28,722 bases of DNA from CAZMSQ01 sp964569025 (GTDB taxonomy: Bacteria > Bacteroidota > Bacteroidia > Chitinophagales > Saprospiraceae): contig CAZMSQ010000029.1 in NCBI GenBank assembly GCA_964569025.1, forward strand, positions 1-28,722. Direction: 5' to 3'. Positions 1 through 9,262 of the stretch are shown piece by piece; positions within the stretch are counted from its first letter, which is position 1, and every line of letters starts with the position of its first letter. The notes beneath the pieces were generated by a model. That model ran no database searches. It saw only the letters and a list, made by a program, of their open reading frames with translations, and was not told the origin of the DNA. A program made the position numbers and the translations under genes.

Positions 1-95
1 ACCACTATAGTCGTCGGACCACTATAGTCGTCGGACCACTATAGTGGTCCGACCAATGTACCCGGTCGGACCGCTATACCCGTCCGACGGGGTCA
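1..95. repeat. Palindromic CTATAG repeat, copy 1 (17-nt tandem period)
   Basis: Three tandem 17-nt units share the core ACCACTATAG with TCGTCGG between them (units start at 1, 18 and 35). The last unit closes in a perfect 24-nt palindrome at 30-53 centred on CTATAG. A second, degenerate arm pair follows at 61-95 and ends in GGTCA, as the other two copies do. The element lies directly upstream of the protease promoter. The left edge is cut by the window, so the full length is unknown. It uses CACTATAGTG where the other copies use CGCTATAGCG, a compensated change that keeps the palindrome. Confidence 0.85.
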
Positions 96-128
96 TTTGG
101 TGAATTGGAGAATAATTTGCTACATTTA
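96..128 (+). promoter_or_regulatory. Probable Bacteroidota promoter of the S8 protease
   Basis: TTTG at 96-99, a 21-nt spacer and TACATTTA at 121-128 resemble the Bacteroidota consensus (TTTG, about 19-21 nt, TAnnTTTG), with the last base changed. It would give a leader of roughly 30 nt before the ATG at 164. Confidence 0.45.
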
Positions 129-163
129 GGGGCTGTTCAATTTACAATCAAGGGATTATTTGT

Positions 164-3100
164 ATGAGGGTGGTGAACGCCGTACGTCGTTTTTCTGGCT
201 ATGTTGTGCAGTCACTTGTGGCCCTCTTGATTGTATTGGGGGTTGGCTCAGGGAGAGCTCAGGATGTGGATGATGGGCACTGGCATAGCGGCTTACGAGG
301 CGCAGCATTTGACGGGCGGGAGTACGGTGTGGTGACTTTTCATGATATTTTGACGGACCAGGAGATTCAGGCTCTTTCTGAGCGGTCAGTGAGGGTTCTG
401 GAGTTTATTGGAGGCTCGGAGTATTTGCTTTCGATACCGGAAGGCATTGATGCGTTGCCTGTGGCGGCGACTTCGGTCAGGGGGGTTGGAATGGAGGAGA
501 AAATGAGAGGGGGATGGATTGATGAAATTGGTGATGATGACTTTGTTGAGGTATTTGTGAGATACTTTGCGGATATTCCTCCGGGTCGTGTAGCAGAAGT
601 ATTGAGGCAGCAGGGCCTCAGGGTATTGAATCTGGTGGACTTGATGCCAGTGGCTCGGGTGATGACCACTGCTGAGGATATCCTCAGGCTGGCAGTGCAG
701 CCATGGGTGCAGTATATTGAAACCGTACCGGGTAATTCAAAGCCAGATTACGCGATACCGGGGTTGCTCGCTGGAGCCAATCAGCTTCAATCTGCTAACC
801 GGCTGCCTTATACGGGCCGTGGTGTTTTAGTGGGCCTGGGAGATGACGGGCTCATCGGGCCACACATTGATCTTGAGGGCCGCGTCAATCATCTCAAGGA
901 AGTCACAGCCATGCCTTCCAATGGGATACATGGCGACCTTGTAGCCGGACTGCTTGCGGGTGCCGGAAATCGCAGGCCTGCTCATCAGGGTCTGGCTCCG
1001 GGAGCTGGTTTGCTGGTATTTGACGGAATGGACGTCTTGCTGCAGGCTGCTCAATGGCATGAAAACCAAGAACTGGCCCTCACCTGTATCGCACTGAGTG
1101 ACGGATGCAATGAACCCTATAATCTGCTTGCCAGTCTTGCTGACCGACAATCGTTTCAATACAAATCCTTGTTGCACATCTTTTCTGCCGGCAATGCAGG
1201 GCAAGAAGATTGCGGATATGGGGCGGGGGCCGGATGGGGCAATATCACAGGAGGTGCCAAAGTTTCGAAAAACGGGGTAACCGTAGGAAATACAGATGCT
1301 GAGGATCAGATAGTATCAAACAGCAGCCGTGGCCCTGCCCCTGACGGGCGAATCAAGCCTGATGTGTGTGCCCCCGGCACAGCAGTAGTTTCAACTTTGC
1401 CGGACCATGAATATGGTACCCTCAACGGCACTTCTGCCTCTGCGCCGGTTGTGGCTGGCATTACAGCACAGCTCATAGAAGCCTGGCGCGACTGGACCAA
1501 CGGAGAAACCCCTCCCTCAGCCCTTCTCAAGGCTATTTTGCTCAATACAGCCGAAGACCTCGGTACGCCCGGTCCGGATTTCAGGTACGGATTCGGCAGA
1601 GTTAATGCGGCCAAAGCATTTGCTGACCTGAAAGACGAGGCTTATGTTTCGGGAATGGTCGGCCATGACGAACAGACACAATTTACAATAGAGGTGCCCC
1701 CTGGGCTGGACCAACTCAAAATCCTTTTATACTGGCACGACAGAGAGGCCAGCCCCTTTGCGGCAAAAGCGCTTGTATCAGACCTTGACCTGAAGATCAT
1801 GAGTCCATCCGGAACAACCTTCCTCCCGCTTGTCCCGCAACATAGTCCCGACCCAGAGCAGCTCGCGCAAGCCTCTGTGCCAGGCAGAGACAGCATCAAT
1901 AATGCCGAGCAGATTATCCTGCCCCAGCCCACAGCCGGCACATACACACTTACCGTGAAGGGCACCCTCGTCCCCCTTGGTGCACAGCCTTTTGTAGTCA
2001 GCACTTCCCTCCAGTACAATTCGCTGGATTTGCTGTACCCGGATCAGGGAGAACGGCTCCTTCCCGATACGACCATCCGTATTGTCTGGAACGCAAGCTC
2101 TGGCACAGCACCTTTTCAACTGGCATTCTCCTCCGATGATGGGAAGAATTGGAAGCACATTGCAGAGATACCGGCTTTAAAACGCTCGTATCTCTGGAAG
2201 GTCCCTGGAATAGACCCTGCCCACATTCTGCTCAGGCTAGTCAGAGGCGAAGAAGTCTCTCTCTCTGAATACCCCTCATTTGTCGCCTCGGCCCCAATGG
2301 GGCTGCAGATTGACAAAAAATGTCCTGACCAAACTTCCCTCAGTTGGAATTCTCTTTCTGGAGCGTCAGGATATGTGGTGTATCAGATGGGCGAAACTCA
2401 GATGGACAGCGTCATGACTGTCTCTGATACGTCCGCTTCCCTTCCCCTTCAAAATCCGTTTCAAGACCATTGGTTTGCCGTAGCGGCACAATTTGATTCT
2501 TCCCAGACCAGCATGAGATCGGAAGCAATTTGCGCACCTTCTGGTCTGCTCAATTGTCAGGCATCACAAGACATCAGCCTGATGGCAATCAACTCTCCAT
2601 CGGGAGGCATCATCCCGGATTGTTTCAGTGCCCCCCTTCCACTGAGTTTTACCTTCCGCAATGAAGGACTGATGCCTGCCGAGGGCTGCTGCTTTGTCAT
2701 CCGATATGACCAGCAAGTGGTGACCACACACTGCTATGCAGGAATCATCCCGGTTGGCGTCCCGGTCCATGTCTCTCTCGACAGCATTCTGGAGTTTCAG
2801 GGCACAGGGAGTCATGAAATCACAGTCTCTGTGCTGCTCCCCGGTGATGAGGTCCCTCAAAATGACACCCTGACCAGACAGATTACCATCGTACAGGGCA
2901 TAGAGCGTCCGCTTCCATGGGTTGAAGAATTTGAAGGGTTCCCATCATGCAATTTTTCGGAGGGCTGCGATCAGTCCTGTTTGTTGGTGGGAGGATGGAG
3001 AAATGAACAAAACGGACATGCTGACCAGACGGATTGGCGGAGCGGTCCTTCATCGTTGCCAACTGACCTGACAGGGGGAAGTATTCAAGGGAATGCCGGT

Positions 3101-5029
3101 TTTTCAAATGGGAATTCCTGTCTTTTTTTGGAAAACGCCGGCAATTGCGGAAATCTCAGCGGCCACCTACTCAGTCCGTGCATCAATCTGGAGGGAATTG
3201 GCCAGCCGGTTCTCGAATTCTGGTATCTTCTTGCCGGTCAGGACGCAGGGTCGCTCTATATCGATGCCTTTGACGGACATGAGTGGAAGCTCAACATAAC
3301 TGCACCGCTTATAGGTGATCAGGGAAATCAGTGGCATAAACGGGTGGTATCCCTTGGGGCCTTTTCGGACAAGACAATCATGGTCCGCTTCAGAGGGACT
3401 ACCGGAAACAGTTTTCTCGGGCAGTTGACCCTTGACCGCATCGCTGTATATGATCAACAAGATTTGCCTGTCGCTGATTTTTCAATAGCCGTTGATCAAG
3501 CCTGCCCTGGTGCGGCCATAAAATTTTTCGACCACTCGCTCAACGAACCTGACATTTGGAGCTGGCAATTTGAGCCACCTCTGGTCGAGTACCTCAATGC
3601 GACCAATTCGCACTCCCCCAACCCCATCGTTGCATTCCCCGAAACCGGCACCTACAATGTAACCCTCAAGGTCAGTAAATCAGGTGGTGAGAGCACCACG
3701 GTCAGCCGTCAAATCAGGATTACCGCTGGGATGGTGCCGCCAGTGCGTGTGAATTTCGAAACTTTTTTCGCCCCCTTGCCTTCCAGCTGGCACATCATCA
3801 ACCCAGACGGGCAGTTTGGCTGGGAGCGGGTTCAGGTGTTGGGGAAATTGGGAATGCCCACCCATGCCCTCATGCTGAATAATCACAACTATCTGAAAAT
3901 AAACGAGCAGGACATCCTCAGAACCAGCCCCATCGATTTGTCGGATATCGAAGAACCGCGCTTGCGATTCGACCTCGCCTATGCCCTGTACAACAGCAAT
4001 TTTCTCGACCGCCTTCTGGTAAAGGTCTATCCTGAATGTGGCGACGGAGAGCCTGTGGTGGTCTTCGACCAAAGCGGGACTGATCTGACCACTGTACCCG
4101 AACAGGTCAGTGGTTGGATGCCCACAGAACCACATCACTGGGCACACCGAAACATCGACCTCTCGGCATTCGTCGGCCAGTCGGTGGTGCTCGAATTTGT
4201 CAATATCTGTGGATTTGGCAACAAGCTCTTTCTTGACAACCTTTTGATCCATGAGGCCGACGAATACCCTGACATCCACTTAATATGGACTCCCGAATAT
4301 GAAGCATATTGCGTAGGAGACACTATAATTTTTGATGCAGAGGTAAACGAGAATGCTGTATTTGGTCCGCTCTTCTGGACATTCGGCCGCCATGCAAGCC
4401 CACCGTTTGCCTTTGGTGACGGCCCGCATAAAGTGGTCTATAATGTGCCTCACACCCCTCGTGTCAGAGTTCGCGCAATGAGCTTCCTCGGGTTCGATCA
4501 GGCCTTCGGTCAGTTGGCCGTCGAACAGTTTCCAAAAGCTGCTTTTCAGTGGAATGGCCCTGGTCCGGATATTTCATTCTCCAATTTATCTTCCTCAGCC
4601 ACCTCCTTTCACTGGTGGTTTGGTGACGGTACCCAGAGCAAGGAATTCGAACCCATACACGCATACCAATCATCGGGCACATTCCTCGTGACCCTCGCAG
4701 CCACCAATTCATGCGGCACCGACACCACCAATCTGATTATCGATGGGGTCACCTCACTCAGTGCCTCCCCCGGTAACCCTGCAGGATGGACGGTCTATCC
4801 TAATCCAGCCTCCACCTATCTGACACTCAGCATGCCCCCCGGTCCGGGACAAGAAGTTTACTTTGACATCCTTGACCTCCACGGGCGGGTTCTGAACAGC
4901 CATGCCTTCAACACCCATCAGAAATCAGCCCACACCGTCCCGCTCCGTGCCCTCCCTCCCGGATCTTACATCGGCCGCCTACGCACCTCCGGCGCCGAAC
5001 AGCACCTCATTTTCGTCAAACACCCCTGA
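164..5029 (+). CDS. Secreted subtilisin-like (S8) serine protease with T9SS C-terminal sorting domain
   Basis: A 1621-residue exported protease. A signal peptide covers about residues 1-33 (hydrophobic core, then GRAQ). The catalytic triad is visible as Asp227/Asp228 (GLGDDG), His256 (IHGDLVAG) and Ser424 (GTSASAPVVAG), with oxyanion Asn344 (SAGNAG). After the peptidase come a P-domain-like beta region (about 493-620), a fibronectin-III-like stretch (711-790), a MAM/jelly-roll-like domain (917-1100), a PKD-like domain (1105-1190), a second jelly-roll or cleaved-adhesin-like domain (1196-1365) and a second PKD domain (1456-1522, WWFGDGT). The last ~85 residues (VYPNPAS..., ending HLIFVKHP) are a type A sorting domain, so the protein is expected to leave through the type IX system and be anchored or released at the surface. 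The substrate is unknown. The domain limits after the peptidase are approximate. Confidence 0.93.
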   Translation: MRVVNAVRRFSGYVVQSLVALLIVLGVGSGRAQDVDDGHWHSGLRGAAFDGREYGVVTFHDILTDQEIQALSERSVRVLEFIGGSEYLLSIPEGIDALPVAATSVRGVGMEEKMRGGWIDEIGDDDFVEVFVRYFADIPPGRVAEVLRQQGLRVLNLVDLMPVARVMTTAEDILRLAVQPWVQYIETVPGNSKPDYAIPGLLAGANQLQSANRLPYTGRGVLVGLGDDGLIGPHIDLEGRVNHLKEVTAMPSNGIHGDLVAGLLAGAGNRRPAHQGLAPGAGLLVFDGMDVLLQAAQWHENQELALTCIALSDGCNEPYNLLASLADRQSFQYKSLLHIFSAGNAGQEDCGYGAGAGWGNITGGAKVSKNGVTVGNTDAEDQIVSNSSRGPAPDGRIKPDVCAPGTAVVSTLPDHEYGTLNGTSASAPVVAGITAQLIEAWRDWTNGETPPSALLKAILLNTAEDLGTPGPDFRYGFGRVNAAKAFADLKDEAYVSGMVGHDEQTQFTIEVPPGLDQLKILLYWHDREASPFAAKALVSDLDLKIMSPSGTTFLPLVPQHSPDPEQLAQASVPGRDSINNAEQIILPQPTAGTYTLTVKGTLVPLGAQPFVVSTSLQYNSLDLLYPDQGERLLPDTTIRIVWNASSGTAPFQLAFSSDDGKNWKHIAEIPALKRSYLWKVPGIDPAHILLRLVRGEEVSLSEYPSFVASAPMGLQIDKKCPDQTSLSWNSLSGASGYVVYQMGETQMDSVMTVSDTSASLPLQNPFQDHWFAVAAQFDSSQTSMRSEAICAPSGLLNCQASQDISLMAINSPSGGIIPDCFSAPLPLSFTFRNEGLMPAEGCCFVIRYDQQVVTTHCYAGIIPVGVPVHVSLDSILEFQGTGSHEITVSVLLPGDEVPQNDTLTRQITIVQGIERPLPWVEEFEGFPSCNFSEGCDQSCLLVGGWRNEQNGHADQTDWRSGPSSLPTDLTGGSIQGNAGFSNGNSCLFLENAGNCGNLSGHLLSPCINLEGIGQPVLEFWYLLAGQDAGSLYIDAFDGHEWKLNITAPLIGDQGNQWHKRVVSLGAFSDKTIMVRFRGTTGNSFLGQLTLDRIAVYDQQDLPVADFSIAVDQACPGAAIKFFDHSLNEPDIWSWQFEPPLVEYLNATNSHSPNPIVAFPETGTYNVTLKVSKSGGESTTVSRQIRITAGMVPPVRVNFETFFAPLPSSWHIINPDGQFGWERVQVLGKLGMPTHALMLNNHNYLKINEQDILRTSPIDLSDIEEPRLRFDLAYALYNSNFLDRLLVKVYPECGDGEPVVVFDQSGTDLTTVPEQVSGWMPTEPHHWAHRNIDLSAFVGQSVVLEFVNICGFGNKLFLDNLLIHEADEYPDIHLIWTPEYEAYCVGDTIIFDAEVNENAVFGPLFWTFGRHASPPFAFGDGPHKVVYNVPHTPRVRVRAMSFLGFDQAFGQLAVEQFPKAAFQWNGPGPDISFSNLSSSATSFHWWFGDGTQSKEFEPIHAYQSSGTFLVTLAATNSCGTDTTNLIIDGVTSLSASPGNPAGWTVYPNPASTYLTLSMPPGPGQEVYFDILDLHGRVLNSHAFNTHQKSAHTVPLRALPPGSYIGRLRTSGAEQHLIFVKHP

Positions 5030-5068
5030 CTTTTTTACTGACTTCAGGATGATTTTTGGCACTTTGTC

Positions 5069-5098
5069 TTGCAGGGCAACTATCATTTTTTATATTTG
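5069..5098 (+). promoter_or_regulatory. Promoter of the EF-G paralog
   Basis: TTG at 5069-5071, 19 nt, then TATATTTG at 5091-5098: an exact match to the Bacteroidota housekeeping promoter layout. The leader to the ATG at 5176 is about 70 nt. It contrasts with the three array promoters at 8969-11341, which have the same -7 box but no TTG at this spacing. Confidence 0.65.
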
Positions 5099-5175
5099 GT
5101 GTTATTGCAAATGAACTTCCTGTAAGAAGCCGATTCCCCGGTCGGTTATTGTTCACCAAATCAATTGAGGTTCCT

Positions 5176-7302
5176 ATGGCATTCGATACCAAAAATATCC
5201 GAAACATTGCCTTGCTCGGGCACTCAGGCAGTGGCAAAACAACGCTGAATGAGGCCATGCTTTTTGAAGCAGGAGCAATTTCGAGACGCGGAAGCATTGA
5301 GGGAGGAAATACGGTCTCTGATTTTACAGCCATGGAAAAAGAGCGGGGCACATCTCTGTACAGCACGTTGATGCACATTCCGTGGAAAGACTCGAAAATT
5401 AACATCATTGATACCCCTGGATACGACGATTTCATCAGCGAGGTCATTTCAGCTCTGAAGGTAGCCGATACCGGGGTGATGGTCTTGAATGCCTGTAATG
5501 GAGTGGAAGTTGGCACCGAGCTTATTTGGGAATACATTGAGCAATTTGAAACGCCGGCAATTTTGGTCATCAACCAGCTCGACAACGAAAAGTCAGACTT
5601 TGAAGCCACCCTCGAACAGGCCATCAATCGATTCGGGTCCAAGGTCCTTCCGGTCCAATTTCCACTCGAAACGGGAGGAGCCTTCAATGCCATCGTTGAC
5701 GCCCTGCGCATGGTGATGTATGTGTTTCCGGATGAAGGGGGCAAGCCGGAAAAGCACCCGATTCCGGAAAGCCAGATTCATCGTGCTCAGGAAATGCACA
5801 ACGTCCTTGTTGAAGCAGCTGCAGAGAATGACGAAACGCTGATGGAGCACTTCTTTGATGCCGGATCGCTGACAGAAGAAGAATTGGCCGAAGGGCTGAC
5901 CATTGCCCTCGCCAGGCAAGAGATCTTTCCGGTTTTCTGTGCCTCAGGAGCCACAAATATGGGTAGCGGCAGAATCATGGGATTTCTCAATGACATCGCC
6001 CCCTCTCCCGCCGACCGCCCACCGGCACGCCTGCAGGATGATAGCCGGCTGACTTGCTCGACAGAAGGGATACCCTCTCTGTTTATTTACAAAACGATTT
6101 CAGAGCCCAATGTCGGTATGCTTTCCTACTTTAAGGTATATTCAGGTATCGTGAAGACTGGCGATGAGCTGTCAAACGCCCAGAATCGTAGCCATGAACG
6201 CATCAACCAGCTGTTTTTAACAAATGGCCATGAGCGAGATCTGACCAGCGAAGTGCGAGCCGGAGACCTGGGCGTGACCGTAAAATTGAAGAATTCTCAT
6301 ACCAACAACACACTCAACGGAAAAGGTACAGATAGAGCCATTCGGCAAATGCATTTCCCCGAACCCAAAATTCGGGTAGCAGTCAAGCCACCGGGGAAAA
6401 ACGATATGGAAAAGTTGATGAAGGCGCTGCATGCCATCGAAGAAGAAGACCCAACTCTGGCAGTTGAGCAGAATGCCGTCCTCAAACAGACCATATTAAG
6501 TGGACAGGGACAGCTGCACCTTGATCTCGTGGCCCATCGCGTTCATCAAATGACTGGCATCGAGATGGAATTTGCACCACCCCGAATCCCTTACCGGGAA
6601 ACAATTACTGCAATGGCTGAAGGCAGCTATCGCCACAAAAAACAAACCGGAGGTGCAGGCCAATTTGCTGAAGTGCACATGCGCATCGAGCCATGGCATG
6701 AAGGCATGCCAGATCCTGATGGCCTGACTGTCAGAAATAAAGAGGTTGAAGAGCTTCCATGGGGCGGCAAACTGGCATTTTACTGGTGTATTGTCGGGGG
6801 CTCTATTGATGCCAAATACAGCAATGCCATCAAAAAAGGCATTCTCCAAAAAATGGAAGCCGGACCCCTCACAAGCTCAAATTGTCAGGATATTCGGGTT
6901 TGCATCTTCGACGGAAAGATGCACCCCGTCGACTCCAACGACATGGCCTTTATGCTGGCTTCAACCCATGTTTTCAAAGAAAATTTTCGAAATGCTTCCC
7001 CACAAATCATGGAACCCATTTACACCCTCGATATTCTGTGCTCAGGAGATGTCATGGGAGAGGTCATGAGTGATTTGCAGACCCGAAGGGCTCTCATACA
7101 AGGGATGAACGCTGAGGGGCATTACCAGAAAATCACCGCTCAAGTGCCTCTTGCCGAACTTTATAAGTACAGCTCGGCGCTCAGATCTCTCTCTCAGGGC
7201 CGTGCCAAATTCTCGCAGTCTTTTCTTGAATATCGCCCCCTGCCAATCCATCTTCAGGATGAATTGGTGAAATCAACCGAGGAGGCCGGAGAACATGATT
7301 AA
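5176..7302 (+). CDS. Elongation factor G paralog (EF-G2-like translation factor)
   Basis: A 708-residue member of the EF-G family with all EF-G domains in normal order and length. The P-loop is GHSGSGKTT (residues 15-23) rather than the AHIDAGKTT form, switch I reads ERGTS, the G3 motif is DTPGYDDF and G4 is NQLD rather than NKxD. Tyr83 stands where canonical EF-G has the catalytic His (DTPGHVDF). Domains III-V follow, including the GGAGQFAEV stretch and a domain IV/V C-terminus. Bacteroidota carry such a second EF-G; as I recall, the Bacteroides one (EF-G2) supports translocation without GTP hydrolysis and helps during starvation. Whether this protein behaves likewise is inference. The ATG at 5176 is chosen over the upstream frame because homology begins there and GAGG lies 7 nt before it. 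The true EF-G gene must be elsewhere. Confidence 0.9.
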   Translation: MAFDTKNIRNIALLGHSGSGKTTLNEAMLFEAGAISRRGSIEGGNTVSDFTAMEKERGTSLYSTLMHIPWKDSKINIIDTPGYDDFISEVISALKVADTGVMVLNACNGVEVGTELIWEYIEQFETPAILVINQLDNEKSDFEATLEQAINRFGSKVLPVQFPLETGGAFNAIVDALRMVMYVFPDEGGKPEKHPIPESQIHRAQEMHNVLVEAAAENDETLMEHFFDAGSLTEEELAEGLTIALARQEIFPVFCASGATNMGSGRIMGFLNDIAPSPADRPPARLQDDSRLTCSTEGIPSLFIYKTISEPNVGMLSYFKVYSGIVKTGDELSNAQNRSHERINQLFLTNGHERDLTSEVRAGDLGVTVKLKNSHTNNTLNGKGTDRAIRQMHFPEPKIRVAVKPPGKNDMEKLMKALHAIEEEDPTLAVEQNAVLKQTILSGQGQLHLDLVAHRVHQMTGIEMEFAPPRIPYRETITAMAEGSYRHKKQTGGAGQFAEVHMRIEPWHEGMPDPDGLTVRNKEVEELPWGGKLAFYWCIVGGSIDAKYSNAIKKGILQKMEAGPLTSSNCQDIRVCIFDGKMHPVDSNDMAFMLASTHVFKENFRNASPQIMEPIYTLDILCSGDVMGEVMSDLQTRRALIQGMNAEGHYQKITAQVPLAELYKYSSALRSLSQGRAKFSQSFLEYRPLPIHLQDELVKSTEEAGEHD

Positions 7303-7308
7303 TGGATG

Positions 7309-8544
7309 TTAGCCGGCCGTTGCCGGAGCGGCAGACTCACGCGACAAAGTGCGGCCAAGGAGCAGATATCCGGTGGTTGTGAGGAGGCTCAGGGAGGTCA
7401 GCACAACCCATAAGACTGGAAATCCCCATGCATTGGCAATCTGCAGTCCGACCTGTGGGGCCAGAATGTGGGCTACTGAAAATGCCATGGTAAAGAGGGC
7501 CATGTACTCTCCCTGACGATCAGGTGGAGCCATCTTTACAGCATAGGTATTCGCAAATGGGAAATTGAGAACCTCCCCAACTGTGATGGCCAATACCGAT
7601 ATCACGATCCACCCGAAATCTGGCCCGACAAGCAGTATCGCATAGGTCAGTCCGATAAAAAACACCCCCCGGGCCATGACTCTATCCAGTTTGCCACGGC
7701 GTTCAAGCACATACACAACCGGCATTTCAATCACTACAATCAACAGGCAGTTGAAGGTAAACAGACCTCCTATCCAGGCTTCATTGAGACCGACCACCTC
7801 CTTCCAGTACAGTGGCAACGTGCTCAGCAACTGCATAAAAACGACGGCAGTCAGCACAGTCAGGAACATGAAGGCAAGGTAGGGGCCATTCCGCCACGCC
7901 CCAATACTTGCCGAGGCAGCCTCCGAAGCCTGATCACCAGAATCTCTTTCCGCGGGCTTGGGTCGAAGCCTGAGTCCAAACAGCATCCCAGCCAGCAAAC
8001 AGGTCAGTCCATCTATCACGAACAGCCACACATACCCCGCCGACAATGCGAGTAGACCACCGACTGCAGGGCCAATGGCATACCCGAGATTGATGGCAAG
8101 GCGGATGAGGGCGAAGGAACGGGTTCGGTTGTCAGACGAGCTGTAGGCGGTCACTGCCACCATGGCTGCCGGCCGGAACGCGTCAGCTACTGTGGTGGTC
8201 AAAAAAATGACTGTGCAAAACACCCAAAACGTGCTGATGAATGGTAAACTCCAGAAGAAAAAGGCTGTCAGGAGAAGACTCCAAAGCTGGACAGGAAAAT
8301 ATCCAACCCGATCGGTCAGCCTCCCACCGATAAAAGCCCCAACCAATGACCCCAATCCGTAACTGCTCATCACCCACCCCGCCTGAGGCAGTGTGAATCC
8401 CAACTGTGTGGTCAGATAAATTGTGAGAAATGGCAGCACCATCGCCCCTGCCCGATTGATGAGCATGACCAGCGACAATACCCACATCTCTGCAGATAAA
8501 CCCCGGAAGGAGTCGCGATAAATTCCTATAGATTTTTTCAGCAT
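7309..8544 (-). CDS. MFS transporter, drug-efflux-like (DHA1 type)
   Basis: An 11-12 helix major facilitator of about 411 residues. Motif A is visible between helices 2 and 3 (GGRLTDRVGY), and a soluble loop rich in Lys/Arg/Glu (around RPKPAERDSG) separates the two six-helix halves. The start at 8544 (MLKKSIGIYR) is preferred because GGTAGG lies just upstream; a start 8 codons earlier is possible. The gene converges on the EF-G paralog with only 6 nt between stop codons, so it is transcribed on its own. The family exports small hydrophobic compounds by proton antiport; the substrate cannot be read from the sequence. Confidence 0.88.
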   Translation of the reverse strand: MLKKSIGIYRDSFRGLSAEMWVLSLVMLINRAGAMVLPFLTIYLTTQLGFTLPQAGWVMSSYGLGSLVGAFIGGRLTDRVGYFPVQLWSLLLTAFFFWSLPFISTFWVFCTVIFLTTTVADAFRPAAMVAVTAYSSSDNRTRSFALIRLAINLGYAIGPAVGGLLALSAGYVWLFVIDGLTCLLAGMLFGLRLRPKPAERDSGDQASEAASASIGAWRNGPYLAFMFLTVLTAVVFMQLLSTLPLYWKEVVGLNEAWIGGLFTFNCLLIVVIEMPVVYVLERRGKLDRVMARGVFFIGLTYAILLVGPDFGWIVISVLAITVGEVLNFPFANTYAVKMAPPDRQGEYMALFTMAFSVAHILAPQVGLQIANAWGFPVLWVVLTSLSLLTTTGYLLLGRTLSRESAAPATAG

Positions 8545-8642
8545 GAACCTACCAGGTTTGAATGGCAAGCTACGCTTTTTTTACCCTTCATATGTACCAG
8601 CCAATACCGATCGCTTAGCGGAAAAAGTACGGTGGGGTTGAG

Positions 8643-8674
8643 AAAAAAAAAGTCCATCGCCAAAGGCGATGGAC
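8643..8674 (-). terminator. Intrinsic terminator ending minus-strand unit C
   Basis: A perfect 10-bp stem (GTCCATCGCC / GGCGATGGAC) with a 3-nt loop, followed on the minus strand by nine T. It ends the transcript expected from the promoter at 8969-9028 and isolates it from the MFS gene. Confidence 0.85.
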
Positions 8675-8968
8675 GTACAACATTAGTACCCTAATGCTCT
8701 CTCTACTTCATCTTTCATATCGTGGATATGTTCATGAGGGAATCCCTCATTTATTGCGGTTGGAAGGCGAAAGAAAAAAAAGTGGGCGCTGCGCGCACTT
8801 GTTTGTTTGAATAAACATTTCGTTGCAGCCAAGTCCAATCCTCATGTGAAGAAGATTCACAATGGAGGTGGGATGCGCGCAGCGACCCTCCAAGTCCCTT
8901 TTTTCTTTCCATCCCCTTTTCCGGATCTATAGTTTCTTTATTCCGAATGGTAGCGGGGATGATTTACA
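8675..8968 (-). other. Unit C transcribed region: possible non-coding RNA or short ORFs
   Basis: This stretch lies between an array-type promoter and a strong terminator, so a transcript of about 300 nt is expected. It holds no paralog of the neighbouring proteins. Two reading frames overlap: one of 53 residues from the ATG at 8912 to the stop at 8751 (starts MERKKGLGG), and one without an ATG at its head that ends ...DMKDEVERALGY at 8683. They overlap across a run of eight T at 8773-8780, so a slip there would join them. The region also holds the inverted repeat described separately. GGATCTATAG at 8923-8932 resembles the motif of units A and B. Whether it acts as RNA, peptide or degraded gene is not decided. 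Confidence 0.4.
8762..8916. repeat. Imperfect long inverted repeat inside unit C
   Basis: The left arm (8762-8798) read on the minus strand and the right arm (8872-8916) read on the plus strand share TGCGCGCAGCG and then TTTTTTCTTTC, with a short variable stretch between. The 73-nt spacer holds small hairpins of its own (for example GTGAA/TTCAC around 8846-8860). This could fold as one long RNA stem or be the remains of a mobile repeat. Confidence 0.6.
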
Positions 8969-9028
8969 CAAATATATTTTGATTAATCCTCGACCAGATG
9001 GACACTCTGCTCGAAACAGCCCCCCCTG
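8969..9028 (-). promoter_or_regulatory. Array promoter C (G7 element, TGTCC, TAnnTTTG)
   Basis: On the minus strand: CAGGGGGGGCT at 9028-9018, TGTCC at 9004-9000 and TATATTTG at 8976-8969. Exactly 41 nt separate the G7 element from the -7 box, as in promoters A and B. No TTG is present 19 nt upstream of the -7 box. Confidence 0.7.
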
Positions 9029-9262
9029 ATTTTGTGACCAAATTTTTAGTCATCATGAAGGTTGCCATTTTCGGCCAGACAATCTGAAATCCAACAGTTC
9101 TTGTTGATCAGCAGACGATCAGGTCAAGAGGATCTTTTCATAGCTGGTGGCTCTTTTGCCACTTGCCGTATTGACAATTCAAAGATAGGATGTCGGGCTC
9201 CGGAGAAAGATGACAAAAACAGCATCCTGGCACCCCCTCTTTTTCGCTCCGAACAAATAGTC

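Noticed and set aside
1..60. Tandem 17-nt repeats as a CRISPR array
   Set aside because: Units are directly adjacent with no unique spacers, are palindromic, and no cas gene is present.
3680..4279. 199-codon minus-strand frame inside the protease gene
   Set aside because: Antisense shadow of a strongly supported coding frame; no recognisable domain.
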